A stretch of 64,000 nucleotides of DNA from Lamellibrachia satsuma (lineage: Eukaryota > Annelida > Polychaeta > Sabellida > Siboglinidae), in NCBI GenBank assembly GCA_033239005.1, contig BSQZ01000006.1:1574001-1638000 (forward strand), given 5' to 3'. The notes under the pieces were generated by a model. That model searched no databases and was not told the origin of the DNA. It was given only the letters and a program-made list of their open reading frames with translations. The translations under genes were made by a program, and so were the position numbers. Positions 34,690-46,200 of the stretch are shown one piece after another (position 1 is the first letter of the stretch; every line of letters begins with the position of its first letter).

Positions 34690-36110
34690 GGTACACTTTG
34701 CTGTATTTGCCCATCACAAGGTTTAACAAGATTTAACAAGATTTGCCATCGAAGCCAAAGGCCCAGATGGCAAGTGGGCAAGGAAGCCATTGGCTTATCG
34801 AGAGTCCAACAATGTTCATCTACTTATAACCCACCCTCCTGAGATATGTGTCAACCTTGTTTTAAACATATTCACGTTGCTAGCAGTTACACAATCTGTA
34901 GACAATTTGTTCCATTCATTTATTGTCCTCTGTGAGAACGAATGCTTTCTGATGTCCAATCTACATTGATCCTTTACTAATTTTACCTCATGTCCTCTAG
35001 TTCTGCTATCCTTCTTGAGTGAGAAAAACATATTTCTATCAATATTTTCATACCCATTCAATATCTTAAAAACTTCAATCTGATCTCCTCTTAACCTCCT
35101 TGTCTCTAGAGTTGTTAAACCACATTCCTTCAGGCATTATTCATAACTAAGGTCTCTCAGTTCTGGAATCATTTTAGTTGCTCTCCTTTGTATGCGTTCA
35201 AGCGTATCTATATCCTTCTTACGATATGGTCTCCATGCTTGTATACGGTATTCTATATGAGGTCTAACTATTGCTTTATAAAGAGGTATAATTAACTTTT
35301 TTCCCTTGTATGTTATGTTTCTTCTAATCAATCCAAGAATTTGATTACCCTTTGAAGCTGCAATACCACACTGCTCTGAAACTTTCATATCAGCACTTAT
35401 TGTAACTCCCAAGTCCTTTTCTTTTACAGTAGTACCCAGAACAGTATCTCCCATTTTATAGTTTACATCCAAGTTCCCATGTCCTGTATGTAGGCATTTA
35501 CATTTCCCAAAATTGAACAACATCTGCCATTTCTCAGACCATTTCACTAATCTGTCTAGATCATTTTGTAAATGTTGTTTATCACCATCAGTATTAACCT
35601 TTCTAAACAGTTTTGTGTCATCTGAAAATTTCAGTACGTTACTTGTTATACTGTCGTCCAAGTCATTGATATATATTAAGAATAATATAGGTCCTAATAC
35701 TGATCCTTGAGGTACCCCACTCAAAACCGATTTCCAATTTGAAACTTCTCCATCTACTATAACTCATTGTCTTCTGTCAGTCAGCCATTGTTCTATCCAG
35801 TCAGTTATGCTATCCCCGATACCATGGGCTTTTAATTTCTACTGGCGATCCCACGTCTATCCACTTAGTGATTTCTTCCAAAAAACATAACATATTTGTT
35901 AAGCATGACCTCGCTTTAAGGAATCCATGTTGAGATGAATTTAATAATTTATGCTTAACGAGGAAGTCCACCATATGGTCTTTCATTAACCTTTCTAATA
36001 ATTTACAAATCACTGGTCTGTAATTCTCCGACTTATTTCTCGAACCCTTTTTTTTGGTGGTGGCAGCACTCATAGACATTTTAATCATACTTTTATTATC
36101 ATTATTTCTT
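34690..36110 (-). mobile_element. CR1-like LINE, defective
   Basis: From the 5' side on the minus strand: NYRPV then ICKLLERLMKDHM, SSQHGFLKARSCLTNML, LKAHGIGDSITDWIEQWLTD, SGVPQGSVLGPILFLIYIND, the catalytic box as KFSDDTKLFRKV, GVTISADMKV, RRATKMIPELRDLSYE, and NGYENIDRNMFFSLKKDSRT. The segment between GSPV and LKAHG, which should carry the YLDFQKAFDKV motif A, is missing, and there is a TGA in QRVIVDG. Part of SLTS after NYRPV is also gone. The 3' tail runs to about 34.7 kb, near the ASB start. Confidence 0.88.
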
Positions 36111-36446
36111 AGGACACTTTTCCTTTATTTTGGTGGATAATCTAAGTATATAACTGAACATATACAATTTCACGCAGTTTAAATGAATTACTAGGTGATT
36201 AAATCTGCCATGTGGCAGTGGTCATGTGAGATAGTGGGAACTGTCTCTGACCCTTTGATGTGACCTGAGCAGGATAACGTTATTATCACTTGGTGTCACA
36301 GAATTTATTAACCAAAATTCTATTCCTTTCTTATAATGTTACTATGATGTGAAACATGAAGAAGTTGTGTATCATTTGGAGTAAGTTTAATCAAAAGTGT
36401 TAGTAGATATTTAGAGTTATGACTAGTTTTTGTTTTTTTCAGCGGT

Positions 36447-37099
36447 ACAGATGACCTTATCTGGCTTGTGTCCTTATTATGTGCCGGACTCAGCCTCCAG
36501 TAATGGGACTGGAATGAATAGTGATTAGTGAAGGATACTGGGTCTTGGGTTTTAGTTGTAGAGACAACAGTATAATTACTGTTTAATCATAGCATGCATC
36601 ATATTCCATGTTAGCATAATAATATTTACACTGTTGTGAGTAGTTAACTTAGAACACTTTGATGAAAGTATGAAACTGATATCAAGTGCTTGCCCAGTAT
36701 AGGACTAGATGCATGACAAATGACTTTCCAGCCAGTTCAAGCCAGCAGGGTTGACAGAGAACAGCATGCCCACTAGTAGAGATGGCTATAATGTCTAGCA
36801 ATGTTAATGACCTGATCATGTCATTAGTTCATGCATAAGTTGTTTCCTGTAACTGTTTATTGGTATAGATGCTGAATCATATGAATAGCTTTAATAATTA
36901 AATGTATGTAACAAACTATATCAATACTCATTAGAAAGGCATTAAGTCATTATACTGGACGTGTACAATGCTAGATAATGAGGGGTGTGTGTTTCAACTC
37001 TTGCAGTGTCTGTGGTCAGTACGGCAGAAAAGCCAACAGCTGCTGGATCACTGCCAAGCACTATGTGGGCTCCTGCAAGAGACTGTCACTAGAACATAA
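36447..37099 (+). other. Possible exon(s) of an unidentified gene
   Basis: Two spots have good acceptor signals. At 36443 TTTTTTTCAG precedes an open stretch ending VPDSASSNGTGMNSD-stop. At 37001 CTCTTGCAG precedes 93 bp (37007-37099) reading CLWSVRQKSQQLLDHCQALC to a stop. I cannot join them in one convincing frame and do not recognise either. The second reads like the end of a helical protein. Chance is a real alternative. Confidence 0.2.
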
Positions 37100-37329
37100 T
37101 TAATCACTTCACTGTGGACATGTGCAGATGTGTTGTTAGTTTGATCATCTGGAGTACTAATGCGGAATTGATGTTTACCAATTAGTAAATTGTATTAATG
37201 AGTATACTTAGTCTAGTATTACGTATATTATATAATCCGATAAATTAGTTTAAGCTTTTATCTTGTAATTTTAGTCCAGTGTGTTTTATTGTAAGCGCAA
37301 TGCTTCTTATGTATTTAGTTCTAGCAGCA

Positions 37330-37990
37330 CATCAATAGAATGTATGTCTATTGTTATTCAGCTACCGGCTTATATGGTGAGACCCATATAATGACCAACA
37401 CACTGATGTTGTTATGGTGGCTCCCTGTCCAATACCGCATTATTTTTAAGATCTGCACAATTACCTATCAAGCACTCTCAGCCAAGCAACTAGCATATTT
37501 ATATTCAGTGCTCACTCCTGCAAGACAGCCTAGACAGCTTTGATCATCTAATTCTTATCTACTTATTGTTCCCAGTGTTATTCAAGACGACAGAGCATTC
37601 TCACACACAGCACCGCGCCTCTGGAACAATCTGCCTCTTGCCATGGGTGCTGCAGATTGCCATAATAGCTTCAAGAAGCAGCTTAATACTCTTCTTTCTA
37701 AATGTGCATTTTCTCGTTAAATAACTTGTCTACAGCTATGGACTCAGGCTACTTTTATTTCAATGACACAAACATTTTAGTATTCACTTTTAACTATTAT
37801 TATTCACTTTTAACTTGTATCTTAAGTATTTTAATCTTATTTATTTTTTTAATACTATTTTAATGCTTTATAGGTCTTAGTCATATATATTATTTATCTA
37901 AAACTCATTTACAAATGTTTTATTACTGCAATGCGCCTCTGAATGGCCACAACTGCCAGATATATGGCGCAGAAACAAAATACTGTATTA
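37330..37990 (+). mobile_element. LINE 3' end (CR1/L2 group)
   Basis: It reads LLWLPVQYRIIFKICTITYQ, then broken frames including APRLWNNLPL and SFKKQLNTLLF, the usual C-terminus of these elements, followed by a 3' tail with TGGCGCAGAAACAAAATACTG. Confidence 0.75.
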
Positions 37991-38199
37991 TTATTAAAAC
38001 AAATGTCAGAACTAGAGCTTTTTTAGTCGCTGCACTGACTCTGTGGAACTCACTCCGTTATTGGTAAGTATGTAGGAAAGATAACAACATTTCGCCGTAA
38101 CTTGCTTATCCTCCATAGTTCCCCAGTTTACAACTGGAACTGCTTATCGATTAGATACCGATCAACTCCTCCTGTTTTGGTGCGCTGCCAAGCTTGGGT

Positions 38200-38700
38200 C
38201 TCTTGGCCCAGGGTTCAGCCTACTGTTGTTTCCCACTGATGACCATGTTAACGTTTTGCATGATTATAAGAAAACGGGACCATCAAAAATTCTGAAACTT
38301 CTTACCTGCCGTTGTCATCATCTCATTGACATGCTGATCGAGTTTAGTCAAAGTCTCGTACTTCTAACTTATTTAAAATGCCTGAACGTGCCATACCCGT
38401 CAATTTTTACCAATTTCTGCATGAATTACTACGCACATGTGCCTTGTGGGGAAAAAATACTTCCGCCTATTGAAATCATCGAAAAATCCAGTTACATTGC
38501 TAACATGTTCTACCAGCAAACTTGCCAATGTGCCTAGCTCAAATGCAGTTATGTCAGATGGTATAATTTTTTTGTAAAATTACACATATCTAAAATTACT
38601 GTGCCCTACATTCGTCTGTAACACACCAGGAAGTCTAACTGAGGCATGATCCCCAGGACTTTAGTGAAATATAAGTATTTTATTATATTGTAAATGCTGG
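38200..38700 (-). repeat. Interspersed repeat, copy without the nested TIR element
   Basis: The minus-strand order is GGGATCATGCCTCAGTTAGA, AATTTTAGATATGTGTAATT, GATTTCAATAGGCGGAAGTA, then at once CCACAAGGCACATGTGCGTA and AGTTAGAAGTACGAGAC. At 800-4060 these same blocks are separated by about 2.75 kb of TIR element. Confidence 0.8.
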
Positions 38701-39500
38701 GTGTATCATCATGATTAGCTGCACTGAGAATAAGCATAATAATCAGTGTTATGTTAATTTGACCAAGATAATGACTATAATGTCATTGAATTATGCCAAT
38801 ATAATTCTTACTGTGCACAATTCAACATATTAATTTTAACTAACTAACTAAAACTTATAATGTCCAAAAACTAAATTCAACAAATACACATATGATTATT
38901 TTATTTATCACAAAATATGTTTGGATAGCAATAAAAACACAATACAACAAATAGGTCTGCAAAAATAGTAATGGAAAAAGACACTTTCTTGATCAATCTG
39001 CTGCAAGTTCCAGCAAACTGTCTTTCAGACCTTTCATACAAATCACTGCTGATGCCGGCCAGATTGAACCACAGGTCACACTTAAATGGAGAGCCATATC
39101 ACAAACTGTCCAGCTAATAATGTACATGATCAATTGAAGCCAAGATGTGTTATGTCCACTGATGGCTAGCGTTGTTTGCTTGGAAACTAGTGATTTATGT
39201 AAGAAGAAACACAGCAATACATCTGAAACATAAATAATGGCAACAGCGATGTAGAGTAGAAGATTGACTCATGGAATCATTGAGAGCTATTACGAACAAT
39301 CTACACCAATCTCAATGACAGATCAAAAAATATATATATATAAACGAGGCAAATTCTTAATTAACCTCATGGAAGCAACAATAAGCAAACATTTGAATCA
39401 CGTTAACTTGTGAGCTAATGTCATACCTTGACCTTACAATAGTAATAAATTCATTTTTCTTATTCACTTGAACAGCTCGTTAACACATATACACATTTAG
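38701..39500. other. Gene-free stretch
   Basis: AT-rich with no recognisable coding exon, RNA gene or repeat family on either strand. Confidence 0.5.
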
Positions 39501-39519
39501 CCCTTCCCACCAACACACT

Positions 39520-39720
39520 TGACTCCTCCCATAAACACACATGACTCTTCTCACACACTCCTCCCACCAATGCATTGTGCTCCTCCCACCAACACATTGG
39601 GCTCCTCCCACCAACACATTGGGCTCGTCCCACTAACACATTGTGCTCCTACCACCAACACATTGGGCTCCTCCCACCAGCATGTTGGGCTCCTCCCACC
39701 AACACACTTGACATTTTCCA
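39520..39720 (+). repeat. 22-bp tandem repeat
   Basis: Degenerate copies of GGGCTCCTCCCACCAACACA plus TT. Confidence 0.85.
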
Positions 39721-40070
39721 TATCTGATCAATTCCTCAATACAACAGGTGTGACTTTCCAACAAACATGCTTGACTTCTGCCCAAAATGTAATTGACTCC
39801 TCCAACCAATACAATTGATACATCTAACCAAAACACCTGATTGTCCACAACACATTTAACACCTGAACCAATATCTATTGGCAATATGGTACTTTATACA
39901 AATAGTTTGTCTTATTCATTTCAAGAGCTATTAAGCATCTGTGTCTGTACACAATTTACAAAACATTACCTACAACCCCCCCAACTAATAATGCTCTCTC
40001 GTGTTCCACTGTATGGGAGAAATATAATTATTATACATTATAAATGTTATTTTATTCCTGCTACACATTC

Positions 40071-40118
<48 letters not shown>

Positions 40119-40129
40119 TGTATATATAG

Positions 40130-40338
40130 ATTGATTGATTGATTGCAAGAACACATTACTATTACACTGTGGAATTTATTCTAAAGAATAAGCATGTAAA
40201 TGTGTTGCATAATATAAATTATATATATATATATCCATTATATATATATATATATATACAATATATATATATTATATATATAAATACATAGAATATATAT
40301 ATATATATATACATAGTATATATACTGCATATATGTAC

Positions 40339-40423
<85 letters not shown>

Positions 40424-40437
40424 GTATATATACATAG

Positions 40438-40522
<85 letters not shown>

Positions 40523-40553
40523 CTAAATAAGCATGTAAATATATGCTGCATTT

Positions 40554-40593
<40 letters not shown>

Positions 40594-41651
40594 TAAGAAT
40601 ACATATAATATATATATATATGAATTTATGTGACAGCAGCGCATAAAGGATTTTATGCGAGATGACAGGGCAATGAAGGCGATTTGAGGTTAGACCTTTT
40701 ATGGTAGAGAGAGTATTGGCCTAATTACTCGCTCACACGTATGGATACACCAACCACTCTCTCGATTTCCAAGTTAGCTTGTGTCGTTGTGAGACCTTTG
40801 CGCTGCAAATATTTCCGAATTTCTATTGTTACTGATTATTCGTTATCGCTGAATTTGCTGATTTTATTGCAAGATCAGTTTTGTTGTTCGGTTTATTCCG
40901 ATCCATTTGAAAAATCCCACCCTCCCTCCCTAATATTGTGTTAACAGTTGTTACCCAGTGTTATCTAATAAATCAAGTAGTGCATTATGTAGGGATACAC
41001 TGTGAAACACTGAAGACAGAGAGGTAGTTCACAAAGTTTTTTATTTTTTTTGACGCTTTTCCCTGTTATAGTTTGGTACACGAGGTTTTGCATTAACGCT
41101 TTTCCCTCCACTAAGTTTTCAGTAGTGTACACAGGGTTTTTAGTGCGGGTACTTTTTACGAGTACATTTGTGTGGCTGTTTGGCCCTACCTCTCGGTCTG
41201 ATGTGTTAGTAGTTATTGTTTGACTAATGTCTAGATATGTAACACCTTTATACATTGTGTGTTGTGTTTCCATAATGTTCATTATGAATTGTTCAAGAAT
41301 GTCGGGTGGTTAGCCCACTTTTTTCATTTACCATGTTTGGCTGGGGGATCGAGTACCCCAGCCTTTCTGGGTTAATTCACGGCGGAGTGACCCCCACCGA
41401 TACCATGTGAATTATATATAAGTCAGTAGTTGTACAGATAGTACTGGTAGTGGGTAGCTGATAGGCATGATTTACTAATTATGTGTAAACACCTTTTGGG
41501 GGCCGGCATGCTTGCTGAGATTATTGGATGTATCTTATTTTGATGGTGTATGCTTGACTAATTTCATGCTCCTTAATTAATAAATCTAAATGTCATTCTT
41601 TGGCCTATTTCAATCTACGCTGGACTTGTGTTGTTATTTTGCATAAATATA

Positions 41652-41740
<89 letters not shown>

Positions 41741-41822
41741 TAAATGCAGCATATATTTACATGCTTATTCTTTAGAATAAATTCCACAGTATAATATTGA
41801 TGTGTTATTGGAATCAATACCG
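40130..41822. mobile_element. Inverted-repeat element with internal (TA)n arrays
   Basis: The arm at about 40130-40215 is the inverse of 41738-41820; both share CTGTGGAATTTATTCTAAAG and AATAAGCATGTAAAT. Immediately inside each arm is a long (TA)n array. A further partial arm copy in the left-arm orientation lies at 40522-40560 between two (TA)n arrays. The unique core (40620-41640) includes a hairpin GGCTGGGG-GATCGAGTA-CCCCAGCC near 41340, a TATATAAG box near 41415 and AATAAA near 41580. No transposase. The right arm ends about 195 bp from the RUFY stop codon. Confidence 0.6.
40220..40620. repeat. (TA)n microsatellite arrays
   Basis: Mostly TA dinucleotides broken by short CATA, GTA and TATAC interruptions. 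Similar arrays lie at about 40075-40120 and 41655-41737. The repetitive Tyr-Ile open frames here are artefacts. Confidence 0.95.
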
Positions 41823-42016
41823 ATAAGATCAAATTGAAACTAATATCAAATGGAGTGATTGCACTGAAATATATGGGTATACATTGGCTAACAGAGTGCA
41901 CAGTGTAGATCAGCGTTTTCCCTTCATTTATCTTCCTTGTGCATCTGCCACCATTAGTGTAGCGCACCTTTGCAAATTTGTGCGCAGTTTACAAGTCCTA
42001 CTCCCTGCACATGCTG

Positions 42017-43262
42017 CTAGTTTGCCGAGTACCGCTGCAGTAACACAGCGTGACATGCATCACAAACACGCTCGGGTTTAGCCGATGACGGAAGGGACAT
42101 CTTGGTGTCGGAACAGTCATTACAGAAGATCTCTCCACAACTGCGACAGTGGTGCTGCAAAACGACACAAACAGAATGCAAACCTGGCTCAATTGTCATC
42201 TTTCTAAAGGGAATCTACAACTATTTTCATTGGTTAACTGATACGCAGCCAGTTGGGTGGTTTCGCATCATTAAAATATCTAATTAACCACTGAAATCAT
42301 TGTAAAGGGCTGTATATCCCATTTAAAGGAATAATTGGTGTGGACTGATGCCAAATATGTAAGAACAGCCCAACGTGCAGGTAATGTCATGTGCATCTAT
42401 GCAAGAATATGGTGAAAAACCACACAGAGCTCTGTCATTTAATGACACTGTTCTTGACGCTCAGTATCACATTACGAGCTACAACAATGTGTTGGTTGGT
42501 ACACCCACCATTGGTGTGGAAAACAATGCGTCAAGACTTGGCCCCCGGGATCAGTCTCACGTCAAACACAAAACTGGGTAATTTGGATCAAACCCACGAG
42601 ACCCAAAACTGTGCAGCATATTGCGGGGCATGTGGTAATTAACTGTCTAAATTCCTCCTTGTCACTCATACGTTCAGAGCATACTGTGAGTCCCCAACCA
42701 TGCACAGGCAAAAACCAGAGCAACTGTATTTCCAGGAAATCTACCTGGCTATATGCTTACTTCCAATGCAGATGAAGTGGTGCCATCTATCAGGCTACGA
42801 AATATAGGTACATAAAATAAAATACATGTAAATATGAAACGAAACATCTTCACATACTTTAATTAAATGTACATCAATACTTTCAATGTAAACATTTTAT
42901 ATACAAAAAAATGGTATTATTACAAATTCTCCAACACAGCTGTTGTGATAGCACAAGAGTGGGGAGGAAACCTACAATTGTGGCAACATTTCTTTCAAAG
43001 TCACATGAAATCTGTCTAATGTTTTTCTGTAAACTTGAAACAAAAATCCATAGAAACAGGGATACAGCCATATTCATAAAAAAATCCTGCAAAATGTGCA
43101 TTAAGTACGGAATGGCGTGTCTGCATTCATTGTACCTTTCTGCGTGAGACGGAGAATGGTCGTTCGCACTGTCTGCAGGCAGCCACTACTTTGTCTTCTG
43201 TCCACTGAGCTTCTCTGTTGACTGCCTGCATTTCCTTCATGTCCTCAACCTTCAATTTAGAC
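42017..43262 (-). CDS. RUFY: RUFY FYVE-domain exons (last two)
   Basis: Exon 43262-43136 supplies the WxxD motif, the first Cys pair and RRK; exon 42154-42017 supplies HHCRSCG and the remaining Cys pairs, so a phase-0 intron splits the basic RRKHHCR lipid-binding motif. Eight zinc ligands are all present (CRQC, CRSC, CNDC, CDAC). The protein ends YSAN soon after the last pair. Confidence 0.94.
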
Positions 43263-46200
43263 CTGCCCAAATCAAAGTATTCAAGTCAGAGAAGTTATCA
43301 AATACACTAAACAATATTTAAATGCTTGCACAATGTTCACAGTAGCACATTTTAATGGGGTTTGTTCAAATGTAAATGCAAGTAATAAAGTATTTCAAAT
43401 ATTTTATTTAAAGATCCTTAAATGCAAAGAAAATGATTTTGGAAATGTATTTAAATACATTCAACTGTACTTGAAGAATAAGAGGAATAATTTGTGTGTG
43501 TTTGATCATATGACTGAGTAATTTATATATGTGTAACATTACATAAACCCGGTATTGCTTTAACTTTTCAAATAGTTTCAGGTTTAAAAATAATGTTACT
43601 GAAGCTATGCAAAAGTAGTTATCAAAGAATAACAAAGAAATATTTTGGTTACAGTGTATTTACATGCTTTGTTTAAGAAGCTAATTATATAAGGGCTGTC
43701 TAAGTGAACAATATTGTTAAAACTTGACTATACATTTACAATGTTGTTATATCAATAGCTTCCTTTTGATTTGTTCTGTGACATGCACGGTTTTCAAAAC
43801 ATGCCTGCCCATGCTAGACGTGGTTTACTAGAATCCCTAAGGAAGATATCCCACCCAGGGAAGACAAGATAGAGAATGGAAGATCCGTTGTCCAGCGTGG
43901 CAACTTTAAGTCCTGGGATAAGAAACACTGAATACAGTTTTACTTAATCACTGTTTAGAAAATAATCCAATGTTTGTTTAGAGTTCACATCGGACATGGA
44001 ATAGTTGTGCTGGAAAGTGTATATATACAGTCGACCATCCATACAGCAAATTGCACCAGTCTATGGAGAGTTGATGTACATTTAGTGGGAGTGATGCCCC
44101 TGTGGGAAGGTGATGTATATTTAGTAGGAGTTATGCCCCTGTGGGAAGCTGACGTATATTTAGTGGGAGTGTCGGCCCTGTGGGGATGACACATCTACAG
44201 CTGCCAGCCAGAGTTAATTTCCTGCGAGTCAATGCGGAACAAACATACGAAGCCCCTCAGACATGCGCGAATTAACTAATTTCCTTGGTGTGGCCATAAT
44301 TACTAATCATGCATGAATGTCACAATACGATGGCCAAAACCACATCGCGTCGATGCAGTGTTAATGAAAAAACCCCACAAATCTCATAAGTTGGCGAACA
44401 TGATTATTAGGAGGAAATATGTTTTATTTATTCACGGCAGCTGAAACCAGACTGTGGCCCACCATTTGTCTTGGCTTCAGACAATGTCACACCTCAATGT
44501 AGTAATAAGGACACTATTTGTTTTTTTTACCTTCACTAGTACAGTGGCAGTTTTAGCTACTGCTGTTTATTTGCATGAGAGATATGAATGTTGTGGCAAG
44601 CTAAATGTGAGTTTCATTTAGTTAATTTTTCACACTTTATATCGGGATTCTTAAAGGAATAAAAACAATGCTTGAAATCATGTTATATTACATCTTATTA
44701 CATGTTATATTATATTACATCTTGCAGTAATTTTTGCCATTTCCACAACACCGAATAATTCATTACAATTCAATTCATTAATAATTCCATTATGTATATT
44801 TTCCCTGCGATTATCGACATGCTTTGATGTGACGTCACTGGTGACATGAAAGTGCAACTAGACTGCGACTTTCTATTCATTCATCTATGTTTACAGTTGT
44901 TGCGGTTGTTTCAAATCAAGCGTCAGAATTGTTTATTTTGCGGCATTCAGTTGTAATGCAATCAGTAGTAAGAATAGAGTAACACGTAGTTTGTTTAAGT
45001 TCCCTACGCTTAAACCATTTTTTTCCAACCAGCTTTTACAATTTTGTTAACCAGTTTTTAAACGAGTTTTTTTAATCACTTTTTTCATGTGTGCCCCTTG
45101 TCCATCCGTCCATAGTAACTTACTCGCTGAGGTGAGAGCCGAGCTCGGACAGAGCCTTCTCCTGTTCCTCACACACAGTCTGCAGCTGGATGTGTTTGGT
45201 TTGCAGTTGGTCAAACTCCTGCAGCACACAACATTACGCTAATAGACTCTCACTCTGCCCACTAACACAATCAACACACACATACCGTACTAATAACTCC
45301 CACAATGCCTGATGGCTGTACATATCATGGCATAGCACACTAAGGCATCTTTGGGGCAAGATGCCAGTGTTAAAAAAATCAAATGGATCTAATGTAGCCA
45401 TCTTCTTCTTATATAGCAGTAAATGGATAATTCCAAGCAATTTACACTTCACTTGTATACGTTATATTGTCATAAAATCATACACGTTTAAACTACCTCG
45501 GTACTAATGTGCAAAAATCTGCAATTAGTACGCTAGTTAAATTTAAATTTAATAAACACATGAAAAAAAGTAAAAATAATTATTACTTAATTAATTAAAA
45601 TAATTAAATTAAAATAATAATAAATAATATATAATATATACACAGTGGAACCTCATTAATCCACACAACTTGGTCCCCAGTGTACGTGTCTGGACAAGTT
45701 TTTTGAACAAATGAATCATGCAATTAATAGGGTATGTTAGTATTTGGAAAACCATCCACATAAAATGATGTTGAGGTTTCTGGATTATTGACGTCCGGAT
45801 TACCAAAGTTTCAGTGACATGAGAGGAAGACAAACCTGAGGATGAAAGTCGTGGGGAGCACACTCAGCAGACTGCAATGGGCGGGACACATACAGAGAAT
45901 AAATGAGGAATGAGTGATAAAGACAGCATGGAAACAGAAGAGAATGGTAGAAGGAGAAGAGGAAGACAGAAATTAAGATGGAGGGACAGTGTTAAGAGAT
46001 CTTGAAAAGTCAGAGGTGAACAGCCGAGAGTGGGAGAGAATGGTGATGTGGTCCCCATCCTGCAAGGGACCAAGGGGGAAGAAGAAGATATGAGAGGACC
46101 CACAGACCTTCCTGGTGGTCTGCAGCAGCCTCATATCCTCCTGCAGTCCGGCTACCCTCTCCTTCTCCTGCTCCAGGTTGCGCTGCAGCGTCCCTCTCCA

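Noticed and set aside
41330..41640. Solo LTR of a retrotransposon (TATATAAG box and AATAAA in the right order)
   Set aside because: No TG...CA ends with a short target duplication could be found, and the segment is enclosed by inverted arms instead.
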